32,867 nt of DNA from positions 1 to 32,867 of the forward strand of contig WRFP01000006.1 of the NCBI GenBank assembly GCA_009778725.1. The letters are read 5' to 3'. This document shows, in pieces, positions 1 through 9,420 of this stretch (position 1 is its first letter; each line of letters begins with the position of its first letter). The notes below the pieces were generated by a model that saw nothing but the letters and a program-made list of their open reading frames with translations, was not told the origin of the DNA and ran no database searches. This DNA comes from Propionibacteriaceae bacterium. GTDB taxonomy: Bacteria > Actinomycetota > Actinomycetes > Propionibacteriales > Propionibacteriaceae. A program made the translations under genes and the position numbers.

Positions 1-350
1 ACCGTTCTTGATCTGATTGCTCAGTCAAGAATCGGGGCACTTTATTGTTCATTTAGTGCATTATTTGGCATTGACTTTAAGCACGCTGTTGAGTTCTCAA
101 GGTTCAGGTGCGTCCCTCGGTTTGGCTCTCACCTTCCCTTGGGGCAACCTGGTCCACTTTACCGGTTTGGCCGACCTAAGTCAACTTCTGGTGTGTGAAC
201 CATCCCGATCACAGGGTGCCTGCTGGACCTTGTCCTCAGATGATCCCTGATCACGAAAACCCTCTTTGACTAGCGCTTTTAGCTTGCAGCTCTGCGCCTG
301 GTCTCTTCGGGCTAGACAAAGTTACCCCAGGGTTGGAGTGCCTGTCAAGT
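1..350 (-). promoter_or_regulatory. rRNA operon promoter/leader region reading leftward (rRNA genes off the left edge)
   Basis: Minus strand carries TTGACA (343-348) -18 bp- TAACTT (319-324) and TTGACT (179-184) -17 bp- TAAAGT (156-161). Downstream is CCTTGAGAACTCAACAGCGTGC (81-102 complement), a boxA/leader-like sequence typical of actinobacterial rrn leaders. No rRNA gene is visible in the window. Confidence 0.6.
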
Positions 351-440
351 CAGTGCTGACCGCCTTCGAACCTTCTGTGCCGTTGCGTTGTGGGCTAGAC
401 TGTAATGCTGGTATTACCTGGGAGAGGAAACCATTTGACT

Positions 441-2564
441 ATGCAGTCTTCCTTGGAGAGGGAAATCCAAGCCGAGCAAGAGTACGTCGATCTCGTTCTC
501 ACACATCTACAACGTGCCGTCGTGTCGGCCAAAGGTTTGGCACAAGAATCACGGGCCCGGTTCACGTCCGATCGTGAGTCGTGGATGCGTGAAGAAGACG
601 GTACTGCTTTGTTCGAGCGGGACGCATTCGCCTTTCTGGCGGCGCGTCGCATGGCTGCACTCGATGGTGAGCACGAAGGACTTGTCTTCGGACGACTGGA
701 CTCCTCCGATGAGGAACGCAACTACATTGGCCGGCTGGGCGTGCGTACACCTGACTACGAACCTCTGGTGATTGACTGGCGGGCCCAGGCGGCGGAGCCG
801 TTTTATCGGGCGACCGCCGTGCAACCGATGGGGGTGGTGAGGCGCCGGGTCCTGTCGTGCCGGGATGACAAGGTCATCGGCATCGAAGACGATGTGCTGA
901 TACCGACCGAGGTGCCCGAAAGCATGACAGTTATCGGTGACGGAGCGTTGATGCGGGCACTGGAACGGGCGCGGGGCACCAAGATGCAGGACATCGTGGC
1001 GACCATCCAGGCGGAGCAGGACGAGGTCATTCGCGCGCCGTACCAAGGATTCACGGTGATCACAGGGGGGCCTGGAACCGGCAAGACAGTCGTCGGGTTG
1101 CATCGGGTGGCGTTCCTGCTCTACACCTATCGACGCCGTTTCACCAATGGTGGGGTGCTCGTCTTGGGACCATCCTCGATCTTCATGGAGTACATTGAAC
1201 GAGTCTTGCCTGCCCTTGGGGAGGAGTCAGTCACTCTGCGGGCCATGGGGCAGGTGGCCAGCGATGTGCTCGGATTCTCTTCGTCGGTCATGGATCATGA
1301 GGATGCCTGGGTTATCAAGGGCGGGCTTGGGATGGTTGACCTTCTGCGCGCAGCTGTGGAGCGTCCACTCGTCGAGCCACGTGACTTGCTCGTACCGGTG
1401 AAGGGTGATCCTATACGAGTTGCGGCCCGGGACCTGATCAGAATTCGTCATGAGTGTTTGAGCAGAGCTCCGTACAATGAAGCGAAAACTACGGCCGAGG
1501 CGGAACTCGTCTCGTTGTTGTGGTCCCTCGGTCAGCATGATGTCGACGTGGACAGCCCGGAAGAGTTCGCGGATCTCGTGCGTGGTTCCTGGGCTTTCTC
1601 GAACTTTGTGGACCAGTGGTGGCCTCCGTTGTCCCCGACACAGGTCTTGGCGTGGTTGGCGGACCCCGGCGTGCTGGACCGTCTTGGGGGGCTCACTGCT
1701 GAGCAAGGACGCGTGCTGAGCGCCTCGATCAATCCACTCCAGTGGAGTGTGGGCGACATTCCGCTACTCGACGAGTTGGCCTACATACTGGGTCCTGTTC
1801 CTCCGGAGGAAGATGACGAGCCGATTTTCTTTTCTGACTCCATGGACGAGATCGTGACGATCGCCGATCGTCTGACGGACTACAGGAACCTGGAATCGGG
1901 GACGCCGCATAATACGTACGCTCATATTCTTGTGGATGAGGCACAGGACATCACTCCCATGCAGTGGAGAATGATCTACCGCAGGGGAGCCAATGCCTCG
2001 TGGACGATTGTCGGGGATCCTGCCCAGTCCAGTTGGCCTGATCGCGATGAGCCTGGTCGGGCTTTGGCCGCTCTCATCGGTACCCGGCAGCAGAGATCTT
2101 TCCGGTTGTCGACAAACTACCGTTCTCCCAAGGAAACCTACGACCTTGCCACGTCGTACATCAGGAGTATCGAACCGGACACCGACATTCCTGAGGCTGT
2201 GCGTTCCACGGGGGTTCCTCCACGGGTGTTGGTCGCGTCGGTCGGGGAGTTGGGGAGAGTCCTGTCGGCGGAAATCGACCGGTTGCTGGTGGAGACTGAG
2301 GGAACGATTGGGATCATCGCCCTGCCCTGTCACGATGATGACATCAGCACCGTCCTGCCCTGCGACCCTCGGTTGATCCGACTTGATCCCCTGTCCTCCA
2401 AAGGGCTGGAATTCGACGCGGTGGTGGTCGTTGACCCCGATAGCATTGCTTCTTCATCGGTCAGTGGCGCGCGTACTCTCTATGTTGCCCTCACCCGGCC
2501 GACACAAGAGTTGGTGACCATCGACATTGGTGCGGCGGGAGCTTGGCGGGCACATCTGGTCTGA
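441..2564 (+). CDS. helD: HelD-like UvrD/Rep superfamily 1 DNA helicase (RNA polymerase recycling factor type)
   Basis: ORF 405-2564; likely start MQSSLEREIQAEQEYVD at 441. Walker A GGPGTGKTVVGLHR, ILVDEAQDI, TNYRSPKE and LYVALTRPTQ motifs, with HelD-type N-terminal coiled coil and YIGRLGVRTPDYEPLVIDWRAQAAEPFYRAT. Confidence 0.9.
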   Translation: MQSSLEREIQAEQEYVDLVLTHLQRAVVSAKGLAQESRARFTSDRESWMREEDGTALFERDAFAFLAARRMAALDGEHEGLVFGRLDSSDEERNYIGRLGVRTPDYEPLVIDWRAQAAEPFYRATAVQPMGVVRRRVLSCRDDKVIGIEDDVLIPTEVPESMTVIGDGALMRALERARGTKMQDIVATIQAEQDEVIRAPYQGFTVITGGPGTGKTVVGLHRVAFLLYTYRRRFTNGGVLVLGPSSIFMEYIERVLPALGEESVTLRAMGQVASDVLGFSSSVMDHEDAWVIKGGLGMVDLLRAAVERPLVEPRDLLVPVKGDPIRVAARDLIRIRHECLSRAPYNEAKTTAEAELVSLLWSLGQHDVDVDSPEEFADLVRGSWAFSNFVDQWWPPLSPTQVLAWLADPGVLDRLGGLTAEQGRVLSASINPLQWSVGDIPLLDELAYILGPVPPEEDDEPIFFSDSMDEIVTIADRLTDYRNLESGTPHNTYAHILVDEAQDITPMQWRMIYRRGANASWTIVGDPAQSSWPDRDEPGRALAALIGTRQQRSFRLSTNYRSPKETYDLATSYIRSIEPDTDIPEAVRSTGVPPRVLVASVGELGRVLSAEIDRLLVETEGTIGIIALPCHDDDISTVLPCDPRLIRLDPLSSKGLEFDAVVVVDPDSIASSSVSGARTLYVALTRPTQELVTIDIGAAGAWRAHLV

Positions 2565-2591
2565 ACGGTTGCGGACGGTCGGAACAGTCAC

Positions 2592-2610
2592 ACCTGAATC
2601 CACCGATCGC
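2592..2610. repeat. Arm of dispersed 19-bp motif (acctgaatccaccgatcgc)
   Basis: Matches ACCCGAATCCACCGATCGC at 18/19; inverted partner at 3243-3258 on the other side of the tandem array. Confidence 0.7.
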
Positions 2611-2629
2611 TGGCATCGTAAGCGACACT

Positions 2630-3148
2630 ATCTGAATGTCATCAGTGAGTACGCACTGTTCACGCGTGCCCCCGACATTGAGAGAACTCACCCTCCCGTA
2701 CATCTGAGTGTCATCAGGGGGGACGCACTGTTTACGCGTGCCCCCGACAATGAGCAAACTCACCCTCCCGTACAGATGAGTGCCATTAGTGAGTATGCAC
2801 TGTTTACGCGTGCCCCCGACATTGAGCAAACTCACCCTCCCGTACAGATGAGTGTCATTAGTGGGAGGGCGCACTGTTTACGCGTGCCCCCGACGCTGAG
2901 AGAACTCACCTTCCCGTACATCTGAGTGTCATCAGGGGGGACGCACTGTTTACGCGTGCCCCCGACATTGAGCAAACTCACCCTCCCGTACATCTGAGTG
3001 TCATTAGCGGGGGGACGCACTGTTTACGCGTGCCCCCGACAATGAGAGAACTCACCTTCCCGTACAGATGAGTGCCATCAGGGGGGGCGCACTGTTTACG
3101 CGTGCCACTGACGATGAGCGAACTCACCTTCCCGTACAGAGGGGTGCA
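2630..3148. repeat. Tandem direct repeat array, 7 degenerate units of 72-74 bp
   Basis: GCACTGTT(T/C)ACGCGTGCC begins at 2653, 2725, 2797, 2871, 2943, 3017 and 3089 (periods 72, 72, 74, 72, 74, 72). Each unit continues as (A/C)CGAC..TGAGNNAACTCACCNTCCCGTACANNTGAGTGNCATNAG. Confidence 0.95.
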
Positions 3149-3242
3149 ATGGGTCGATGGTTGCCGTGAGGGCAGACTGGAGGTGAAGTTGGACGGTGAC
3201 CGGCGAGTCAGCGTGCCGGCACCCGGTCGCGTTGCAGCCATG

Positions 3243-3258
3243 GATCGGTGGATTCGGG
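3243..3258. repeat. Arm of dispersed motif (gatcggtggattcggg)
   Basis: Reverse complement of the 2592-2610 motif core (14/15 over the core), flanking the tandem array. Confidence 0.7.
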
Positions 3259-3265
3259 CTATGGG

Positions 3266-4150
3266 CTAGCCGGGATGTGGAGTGGGACGGACGCTCTTCC
3301 AGATGGACTGGGTGGCTGTGGAGCGGTTCTGGGTGAAAAATTGGAGGCCGGGGGCACCACGGTCGAGGAGTTCTTGGGAGAGTTCGGTACAGATTTGGGT
3401 GCCTGTTGTTCGTACGGCTGCGGGATCGTGGGCCACTGCGTCGAGGCGGGTACGGATGGATTCGGGGACTGCGGCACCGCTCATCTCGGCGAACTTCATC
3501 ACCTGGGAAATCAGCGTGATGGGCATGATGCCTGGAAGGATCGGGATGTCGCAGCCGATTGAGCGTACACGGTCGACAAGGTTGAAATAAGAGTCTGCGG
3601 AAAAGAATAGTTGTGTGATGGCGAAATCGGCTCCGGCTTGCCACTTGTCCTTGAGGATGCGGGCATCCAGGTTGGGGTCGCGTTGGGCTGGATGGGGATC
3701 GGGGAAGGCAGCCACACCTACGCTGAAGTCGCCCTTGGAGCGGATCAGTTCTACCAGTTGGGTCGCGTTGTGCAGACCTGACGGATGGGGTTCCCACGCC
3801 ACGGTGGGGCCTCCTGGCATGTCGCCCCGGATGGCCAGAATGTCGCGCAGACCGTTGGCAGCGTACTCATCGATGACCCTGGTCACATCCGACACCGACT
3901 GGCCAACGCAGGTGAGATGGGCCACGGTCCTCATGCCCGTTTCGGCGGACAGGCGCTTGGTCAGGGCCACGGTGCGTTCGCGCTGGGAACCGTTGGCGCC
4001 GTAGGTGACGGAGACGAAATCGGGGCCCAGGGGAACTAATCTTGCCAGGGTCTGCCAGAGGCTCTCCTGGCCGGCGTCGTCTTTGGGGGGGAAGAACTCG
4101 AACGCAAAGACCGGGGCCTCGGCTTGGGATAAAAGTTGGGAGATCTTCAT
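3266..4150 (-). CDS. metF: Methylenetetrahydrofolate reductase
   Basis: ORF MKISQLLSQAEAPVFAFEFFPPKDDAGQESLWQTLARLVPLGPDFVSVTYGANGSQRERT; FFPPK and VTYGA signatures. Confidence 0.93.
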   Translation of the reverse strand: MKISQLLSQAEAPVFAFEFFPPKDDAGQESLWQTLARLVPLGPDFVSVTYGANGSQRERTVALTKRLSAETGMRTVAHLTCVGQSVSDVTRVIDEYAANGLRDILAIRGDMPGGPTVAWEPHPSGLHNATQLVELIRSKGDFSVGVAAFPDPHPAQRDPNLDARILKDKWQAGADFAITQLFFSADSYFNLVDRVRSIGCDIPILPGIMPITLISQVMKFAEMSGAAVPESIRTRLDAVAHDPAAVRTTGTQICTELSQELLDRGAPGLQFFTQNRSTATQSIWKSVRPTPHPG

Positions 4151-5244
4151 GCGGTACGCTCCACGGCCGCGTGGACGAGGGCCATCAAGGCGTACGCGCC
4201 TTCGGCTGACAGGTCCAGGCGATGCAGATGTTTCATTCCCGCTGCTGCTTCCCTCATGATTGCCTTTTCTGTTGACGCGACGGCGCCAGAATCTGTGAGA
4301 ATCTGGCGTGCCTGGTCGATCGCTTCCTCCGTCACATCCGGGTTGCCCAGGATCTGCTTCAGACGCGTGACCTCGGACGGTGACGCGCCCTTGAGAGCAT
4401 AGCCGATCAGTGCGGTCTGTTTTCCCTGGCGCAGGTCGTCTCCGGCCGGCTTGCCCGTCACGGCTGGATCGCCGAAGACACCGAGCAGGTCGTCACGCAT
4501 CTGGAAGGCGTAGCCGACGTGGGCGCCGAATCTGCCCAAACCCTGCTGGATGCCATCCGAGGCCAAGGCGAGGGCGGCTCCGATCTGGACCGGGCGTGAC
4601 ACCGTGTATTTGGCGGTCTTGAATTCCATCACCAGTTTGGCGTCGGCCACGACATCCTTGTCGGCAGAGGGGCGTACCTGATGGAGGACATCCAGGAACT
4701 GACCAGCTAAGACCTCCGACCTCATGGCGTCCAGGTAGGGTCTGGCGCGCTTGAGCCTTTCCGATGACAAGGTCGTCTGCTCCACCATCGCCAAGGACCA
4801 GCCGAACAACAAGTCCCCCAGGAGCAGAGCTGCATTGCGGCCGAATTCCTCACTGTCGCCTTGCCAGGAGTTCTCGCGGTGGTAGTTCTCGAAGAAACGG
4901 TGGGCAGCCGGTGCCCCTCTGCGGGTGTCCGAAGCGTCGATGAGATCGTCGTGGACCAGGGCGAACAGGTGGAGCAGGTCCAGACTTGAGGCGATGTCCA
5001 TCACAGCGTGGGGAGGATTGGAGTCGGAGCCGGCGACAGCCACGTACCCCCAATAGCAGAAGGCCGGGCGCATCCTCTTGCCGCCTCTGGTGAAGTGGGC
5101 GACCTCGTCCCAGATGATGGTCAGCCGCTCGCCCGTTTCGGCCAACAGGTCGCGCTGAGTGTCGATGAAGTGGTCAAGACTCGCTTGTACGGCAGCTGTG
5201 AAATCCTCGCCCAGCGGTTGGTGTGGATCAAGTTTCATTGCCAT
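4147..5244 (-). CDS. Polyprenyl diphosphate synthase (isoprenoid synthase family)
   Basis: ALVHDDLIDASDTRRGAPAAH and FQMRDDLLGVFGD (DDxxD motifs), GGKRMRPAF. 4-bp ATGA overlap with metF. Confidence 0.93.
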   Translation of the reverse strand: MAMKLDPHQPLGEDFTAAVQASLDHFIDTQRDLLAETGERLTIIWDEVAHFTRGGKRMRPAFCYWGYVAVAGSDSNPPHAVMDIASSLDLLHLFALVHDDLIDASDTRRGAPAAHRFFENYHRENSWQGDSEEFGRNAALLLGDLLFGWSLAMVEQTTLSSERLKRARPYLDAMRSEVLAGQFLDVLHQVRPSADKDVVADAKLVMEFKTAKYTVSRPVQIGAALALASDGIQQGLGRFGAHVGYAFQMRDDLLGVFGDPAVTGKPAGDDLRQGKQTALIGYALKGASPSEVTRLKQILGNPDVTEEAIDQARQILTDSGAVASTEKAIMREAAAGMKHLHRLDLSAEGAYALMALVHAAVERTA

Positions 5245-5457
5245 CTTATTCTCCTCGATTCATGCGAAGCTCCTGGTCGCTTGCGTGCCGAGGGGCATCC
5301 CACCGGAAGGCGGGGGTTGTCCAGGCATATTTCATGCTCGATTGCCTCCACCCTTATCGCACTCCTTGTCGTCCTGCTGTTTCCAGGTCAGCGGCCATGG
5401 TGAGCCTGGAAATAACCACACACTACCAGGTGACAGGGGCGGTGGGGACCCCGCTTT

Positions 5458-5518
5458 ACCCGAATGCACCGATCGCGCAGCAGCCCGCTCGCGACGCAAG
5501 CGATCGGTGGATTCGGGT
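5458..5518. repeat. Large palindrome with 19-bp arms (18/19 complementary) and 23-bp loop
   Basis: acccgaatgcaccgatcgc (5458-5476) and gcgatcggtggattcgggt (5500-5518). Confidence 0.85.
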
Positions 5519-5560
5519 TGAACACACATATTTGTGCGTGGAGGGTAGGCGGGCAAAGGA

Positions 5561-5585
5561 CTGCGAGCTTCGGTGCGCCTCGCAG
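5561..5585. promoter_or_regulatory. Perfect 7-bp inverted repeat upstream of the kinase gene
   Basis: CTGCGAG (5561-5567) and CTCGCAG (5579-5585) with an 11-nt spacer. Function (operator or attenuator) unknown. Confidence 0.4.
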
Positions 5586-5647
5586 AAACTTACTGGTATT
5601 CTCCTACACTCGAGTATGGATTAATCTCTCTCATACCAGGAGTACTC

Positions 5648-7630
5648 GTGTCTGTGTCCCAAAGCGACAGCCTGATCGGCTCTGTCCTGGGTGGACGCTA
5701 CGAACTGATCGCACGAGTCAACCGGGGGGGAACAGCAGTCGTTTACCGGGGTATCGATCGGCGACTGGGGCGAACCGTGGCTGTCAAGGTAATTCACTCC
5801 GACCTGTCGGGAGATCCGGACTATGCCAAACGGTTCGACCGGGAGGCGCGGGCGGCTGCCATCTTGTCCCATCCGAACATCGTGGCGGTCTTCGACCAGG
5901 GGCATTCCGGAGAGCGTTCGTACATCGTCATGGAGTTTATCCATGGCCAGTCGCTGAGATCGATCATCTCCTCATCGGCTCCGCTGCCCCCCTCACTCGC
6001 GCTGACGTACGCACATGAGGTGGCCAAGGCCCTGGCGGCTGCGCACGACGCTGACATCATCCATCGGGATATCAAGCCGGAGAACATCCTGATCACCAAC
6101 GACGGACAGGTCAAAGTCACCGATTTCGGCCTGGCGAAGAACATCACCGCGCAGACATCGACTGCCTCACAAGGGGTTCTGATGGGAACGATGAGCTACA
6201 TCGCCCCTGAGATCCCACAGTCCGGATCGGCCGGGAAGGCTTCGGACATCTATTCCACGGGCATCGTGATGTACGAGATGCTGACCGGAAAGAAGCCCCA
6301 CGTTGGCGAGGATCTGTCACAGGTCATCTACAAGCATGTGCACGTCGACATCCCTCCCCCGTCTCAGGGGCTCGAAGGACCAGCCCGGACGAAGGTTCCC
6401 GACTACGTCGATGCGCTCGTGACCAGTTGTACCTCGCGCAATCCCGACCGGCGTCCCGTGGACGGGCGGCATCTGGAAGAACTCATCGCCAAAGCCCGCA
6501 GGGCCCTGGACGAAGGGCGGATGAGCGACCCGAAACTGGCTCAAGAGTTCCTTGCGGGCTCGGGTGTGCTTCGTACCGCTCCCGGCGCGGTTGATCAGAC
6601 ATCTCATCCAGCCTCGGCCGTGCCTGAGGTGAAAGAAAACACCCCCGTTCATCCGATTGTGCCTGTGGCGGCCACCAAACTGGCGACAGCCAGGCCGCAG
6701 AGCCCGGCCAAACCAGGGGCAGGCCATCCTCCGGCCCAGCAGAAGACCAAGCGGAAACCACTGGTCACACTCATTGTCGTTTTGGTTGTCCTGCTGGTCG
6801 CCGGCGGGCTGAGTTGGTGGCTGGCGGTCGGACGGTGGACCTCAGTGCCCGATGTGGCGGGACTGACCGAACAAGATGCCCGGACACAGGCGGTGTCCAA
6901 ATCACTGAGCCTGACCACCCTGCCCGAGTATTCGGAGACGGTGGCGGTGGGACAGGTGATCCGTACTGATCCCCAACAAGGGTCGCGGGTCAGGAAGGGC
7001 TCGACCATCACGGCGTACATCTCGAAAGGACAGGAGCGCTATTCCATGCCCACTGTCGTGGGGTTGAGCCAAGACGACGCGGTGGCGGCGATCCTGAACA
7101 ACCACCTGGCGCAAGGAACAATCACACAGTCTTGGAGTGAGACGGTGCCCGAGGGGCAAGTCATGTTTGCGTCACAGAACCCGGGGGCCAGCCTCAAGCC
7201 CAACACACCCATCGACTTGACCGTGTCGAAGGGGCGCCAGCCTATCCCCATCGACTCCTACGTGGGCAAGACTCAAGACGAGGCGACCCAGGGGCTGACG
7301 GGTGCGGGATTCCAGGTCACCACCAGTGAGGACAACTCGGCAAGCGTGCCCCAAGGCAGTGTCATCAGCCAAGATCCTCCTAGTGGGAACGGATTTCATG
7401 GTGACACCATCACGCTGGTGATTTCCAAAGGACCGGTCATGGTGGCCGTGCCCACGGTATGGGGGATGTCCCGGGCAGATGCGACGACCGCGTTGACTCA
7501 AGCCGGCTTCGTTGTGACGGTGAAGAACGTCAATCCCGTCGGGACTCCGGTCGGTTTCGCGGCGAGCACCGATCCCAAGGCCGGGGCCATGGCACCCCAG
7601 GGATCGACGGTCACTCTCAATATCGTCTGA
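5648..7630 (+). CDS. PASTA-domain eukaryotic-like Ser/Thr protein kinase
   Basis: ORF 5573-7630; likely GTG start at 5648 after [44 protein letters not shown] motifs; [24 protein letters not shown]; four PASTA-like repeats ([52 protein letters not shown]). Confidence 0.93.
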   Translation: MSVSQSDSLIGSVLGGRYELIARVNRGGTAVVYRGIDRRLGRTVAVKVIHSDLSGDPDYAKRFDREARAAAILSHPNIVAVFDQGHSGERSYIVMEFIHGQSLRSIISSSAPLPPSLALTYAHEVAKALAAAHDADIIHRDIKPENILITNDGQVKVTDFGLAKNITAQTSTASQGVLMGTMSYIAPEIPQSGSAGKASDIYSTGIVMYEMLTGKKPHVGEDLSQVIYKHVHVDIPPPSQGLEGPARTKVPDYVDALVTSCTSRNPDRRPVDGRHLEELIAKARRALDEGRMSDPKLAQEFLAGSGVLRTAPGAVDQTSHPASAVPEVKENTPVHPIVPVAATKLATARPQSPAKPGAGHPPAQQKTKRKPLVTLIVVLVVLLVAGGLSWWLAVGRWTSVPDVAGLTEQDARTQAVSKSLSLTTLPEYSETVAVGQVIRTDPQQGSRVRKGSTITAYISKGQERYSMPTVVGLSQDDAVAAILNNHLAQGTITQSWSETVPEGQVMFASQNPGASLKPNTPIDLTVSKGRQPIPIDSYVGKTQDEATQGLTGAGFQVTTSEDNSASVPQGSVISQDPPSGNGFHGDTITLVISKGPVMVAVPTVWGMSRADATTALTQAGFVVTVKNVNPVGTPVGFAASTDPKAGAMAPQGSTVTLNIV

Positions 7631-7640
7631 GGTGCCTCGG

Positions 7641-7664
7641 CCTGTGGGTGAAAAGGCCCGCAGG
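7641..7664. terminator. Candidate bidirectional terminator hairpin between convergent genes
   Basis: CCTGTGGG (7641-7648) / CCCGCAGG (7657-7664), 8-bp stem with one wobble, between the kinase end (7630) and the MBL hydrolase end (7675). No strong T-tract. Confidence 0.4.
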
Positions 7665-7674
7665 TTACTGGGTG

Positions 7675-8313
7675 TCAGAGGCTGACGAACTGCCCACTGC
7701 GCAAGTCAGAGAACACGGTTGGGGTCATCTCATTGAACCGGGCGAAAGACAACCCCCAGCCGGTCTCGTTGATCAGGCCGTCGTGGATGAGGAAACCCTG
7801 AGGCGCTTTGATGTCGCGGATGAAGTCGATGATTTCCTTCATCGCGCACCAGGGGCCGTGGGCTGGCGCCGCGAGAATATCCACGCCCTGGGGAATGGTG
7901 TCCAGGCAGTCGCCCGGGTGGAAAAACTGCGGCTCGCCCAGGGTTCGCACCATGATTCCGACGTTGCCGATCCGGGGGATGTCCCGGTGGATGATGGCGT
8001 GAAGACCGCCAACCCCTTCGATCTTCGTTTTCCCGATGGTGAACGAGGATCCGGCCGGGAATCTTTCCGCCCGGGGGATGTCCACCAGCTGCAGGACGCC
8101 GGGTTCGACAAGGATTTTGGCTTGAGGATTCGTCGCAGCCAGGACCGGGAACCACTCGGGATCGACGTGGTCCGGATGGGCGTGGGTGACCACAATGGCG
8201 TCCAGATCGGTGACGTCGTGCCACGCTGAACTGTAGTTTCCCGGGTCGATCAGTATTCTGCTCCGGGCGGTCTCCACCATCACGGTGGAATGACCCAGGT
8301 GAGCGATCCTCAT
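7675..8313 (-). CDS. MBL-fold metal-dependent hydrolase
   Basis: MRIAHLGHSTVMVET..IDPGNY..VVTHAHPDHVDPEW (HxHxDH motif). Confidence 0.88.
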   Translation of the reverse strand: MRIAHLGHSTVMVETARSRILIDPGNYSSAWHDVTDLDAIVVTHAHPDHVDPEWFPVLAATNPQAKILVEPGVLQLVDIPRAERFPAGSSFTIGKTKIEGVGGLHAIIHRDIPRIGNVGIMVRTLGEPQFFHPGDCLDTIPQGVDILAAPAHGPWCAMKEIIDFIRDIKAPQGFLIHDGLINETGWGLSFARFNEMTPTVFSDLRSGQFVSL

Positions 8314-9356
8314 GATGGTTCCGCTTCACTCAGGATGGTTGCGATGATTCTGCCGGCTTCGACGCATTCGGCGAAGCTGACATCCAGATGAGTCACAGCG
8401 CGAATCAGGTGAGGACCCAGTTTGGTCAACTGGAGACCCTGCTTGCCCGCCTTGTCCATGATGAAGTCCGCGCTCATCGTACCTGTCTGAATGACAACGA
8501 TATTTGTGGGTACGTCATCGGGCACGGCCCAGGGGGCCACGCGGCGTACCTCATCGGCCAAGGCTGCTGCGGCCCGGTTGTCGTCGGCCAGACGGGCGAT
8601 GTTGTGGTCCAGGGCGTAGAGCCCGGCTGCTGCCAGGATTCCGGCTTGGCGCCACCCGCCGCCCAGTCGCTTGCGTTCGACACGGGCCCGGGCGATATTG
8701 TCCGAGGTGGAGGCCAGCAGACTGCCGACCGGGGCTCCCAATCCCTTCGACAAGCAGAAAGTGACGGTGGTGGCCAGGCTCCCATAGTCGGCCAGACTGG
8801 TTGAATTGGCCACGCAGGCGTTGCCGAGCCTGGCGCCGTCCAGATGCAGGTTCAAACCATGGTCGTGGCAGAACTGGGAGATTTGCTGGAGATTATTCAG
8901 GGGTTGGATCGCTCCTCCGGCGAAATTCATGCTGTTTTCCACTTCGACCGCAGATGTCTTGACCAAGTGGCCGCCCTCGAATGACACCAGTGATTCGATG
9001 TCCTCCAGGCGGGCCACACCGCCAGGCGACGACCAGGTCCGGGTGGTGATTCCGTGGACGGCGCCATGGGCTCCCATTTCGGCACGGACGATATGGGCCA
9101 ACTCGTCGCAGAGGATCTCGGTGCCACGCTCGGCGCACAGCCACACCCCTAACAGGTTGGCCATCGACCCTGAGACACAGAACAAGGCTGCTTCTTGGCC
9201 CAGCAGTTCGGCGCCTCGGGCTTCCAGGTGCGCGATCGTCGGGTCTTCGGCATAGACGTCATCTCCGACCTCAGCCGTGGCCATTGCCTCGCGCATGGCA
9301 GTGGTGGGTGCCGTAACGGTGTCACTTCGCAAGTCCATGAATCTCAGCCTAGTCAT
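8310..9356 (-). CDS. Low-specificity L-threonine aldolase / beta-eliminating lyase family (PLP)
   Basis: ORF 8310-9416; MDLRSDTVTAPTTAMREAMATAEVGDDVYAEDPT, LHLDGARLGNA, FCLSKGLGAPVGSLL (PLP lysine). Start 9356 or 9338. Confidence 0.9.
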   Translation of the reverse strand: MTRLRFMDLRSDTVTAPTTAMREAMATAEVGDDVYAEDPTIAHLEARGAELLGQEAALFCVSGSMANLLGVWLCAERGTEILCDELAHIVRAEMGAHGAVHGITTRTWSSPGGVARLEDIESLVSFEGGHLVKTSAVEVENSMNFAGGAIQPLNNLQQISQFCHDHGLNLHLDGARLGNACVANSTSLADYGSLATTVTFCLSKGLGAPVGSLLASTSDNIARARVERKRLGGGWRQAGILAAAGLYALDHNIARLADDNRAAAALADEVRRVAPWAVPDDVPTNIVVIQTGTMSADFIMDKAGKQGLQLTKLGPHLIRAVTHLDVSFAECVEAGRIIATILSEAEPS

Positions 9357-9420
9357 GCTGGTCTGGAGCGGACACGGCCGACTACAGAATGGGAAAACTA
9401 TCGTCCCTGGATCCAACTGG

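Noticed and set aside
1-400. Small ORFs 17-250 and 266-577 at the left edge
   Set aside because: Lie over rrn promoter/leader-like sequence or helD; no domain or RBS support.
340-440. Rifampicin-associated element upstream of helD (HelR-type resistance regulation)
   Set aside because: No inverted-repeat RAE-like sequence visible upstream of the start codon, so no rifampicin-resistance claim is made.
2630-3148. CRISPR array
   Set aside because: Nearly the whole ~72-bp unit is conserved; only ~8-12 bp vary between units, too short for spacers, and there are no cas genes.
2491-3241. ORFs through the tandem repeats on both strands (e.g. 2527-2925 +, 2491-2874 -, 2978-3241 -)
   Set aside because: 72-bp units keep frames open on both strands, but the 74-bp units break the frame, there are no recognisable domains, and some overlap helD. 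Likely artefacts of repeat periodicity.
7459-8229. 256-aa plus-strand ORF antisense to the MBL hydrolase
   Set aside because: Antisense shadow overlapping both the kinase 3' end and the hydrolase; the opposite strand has clear MBL motifs.
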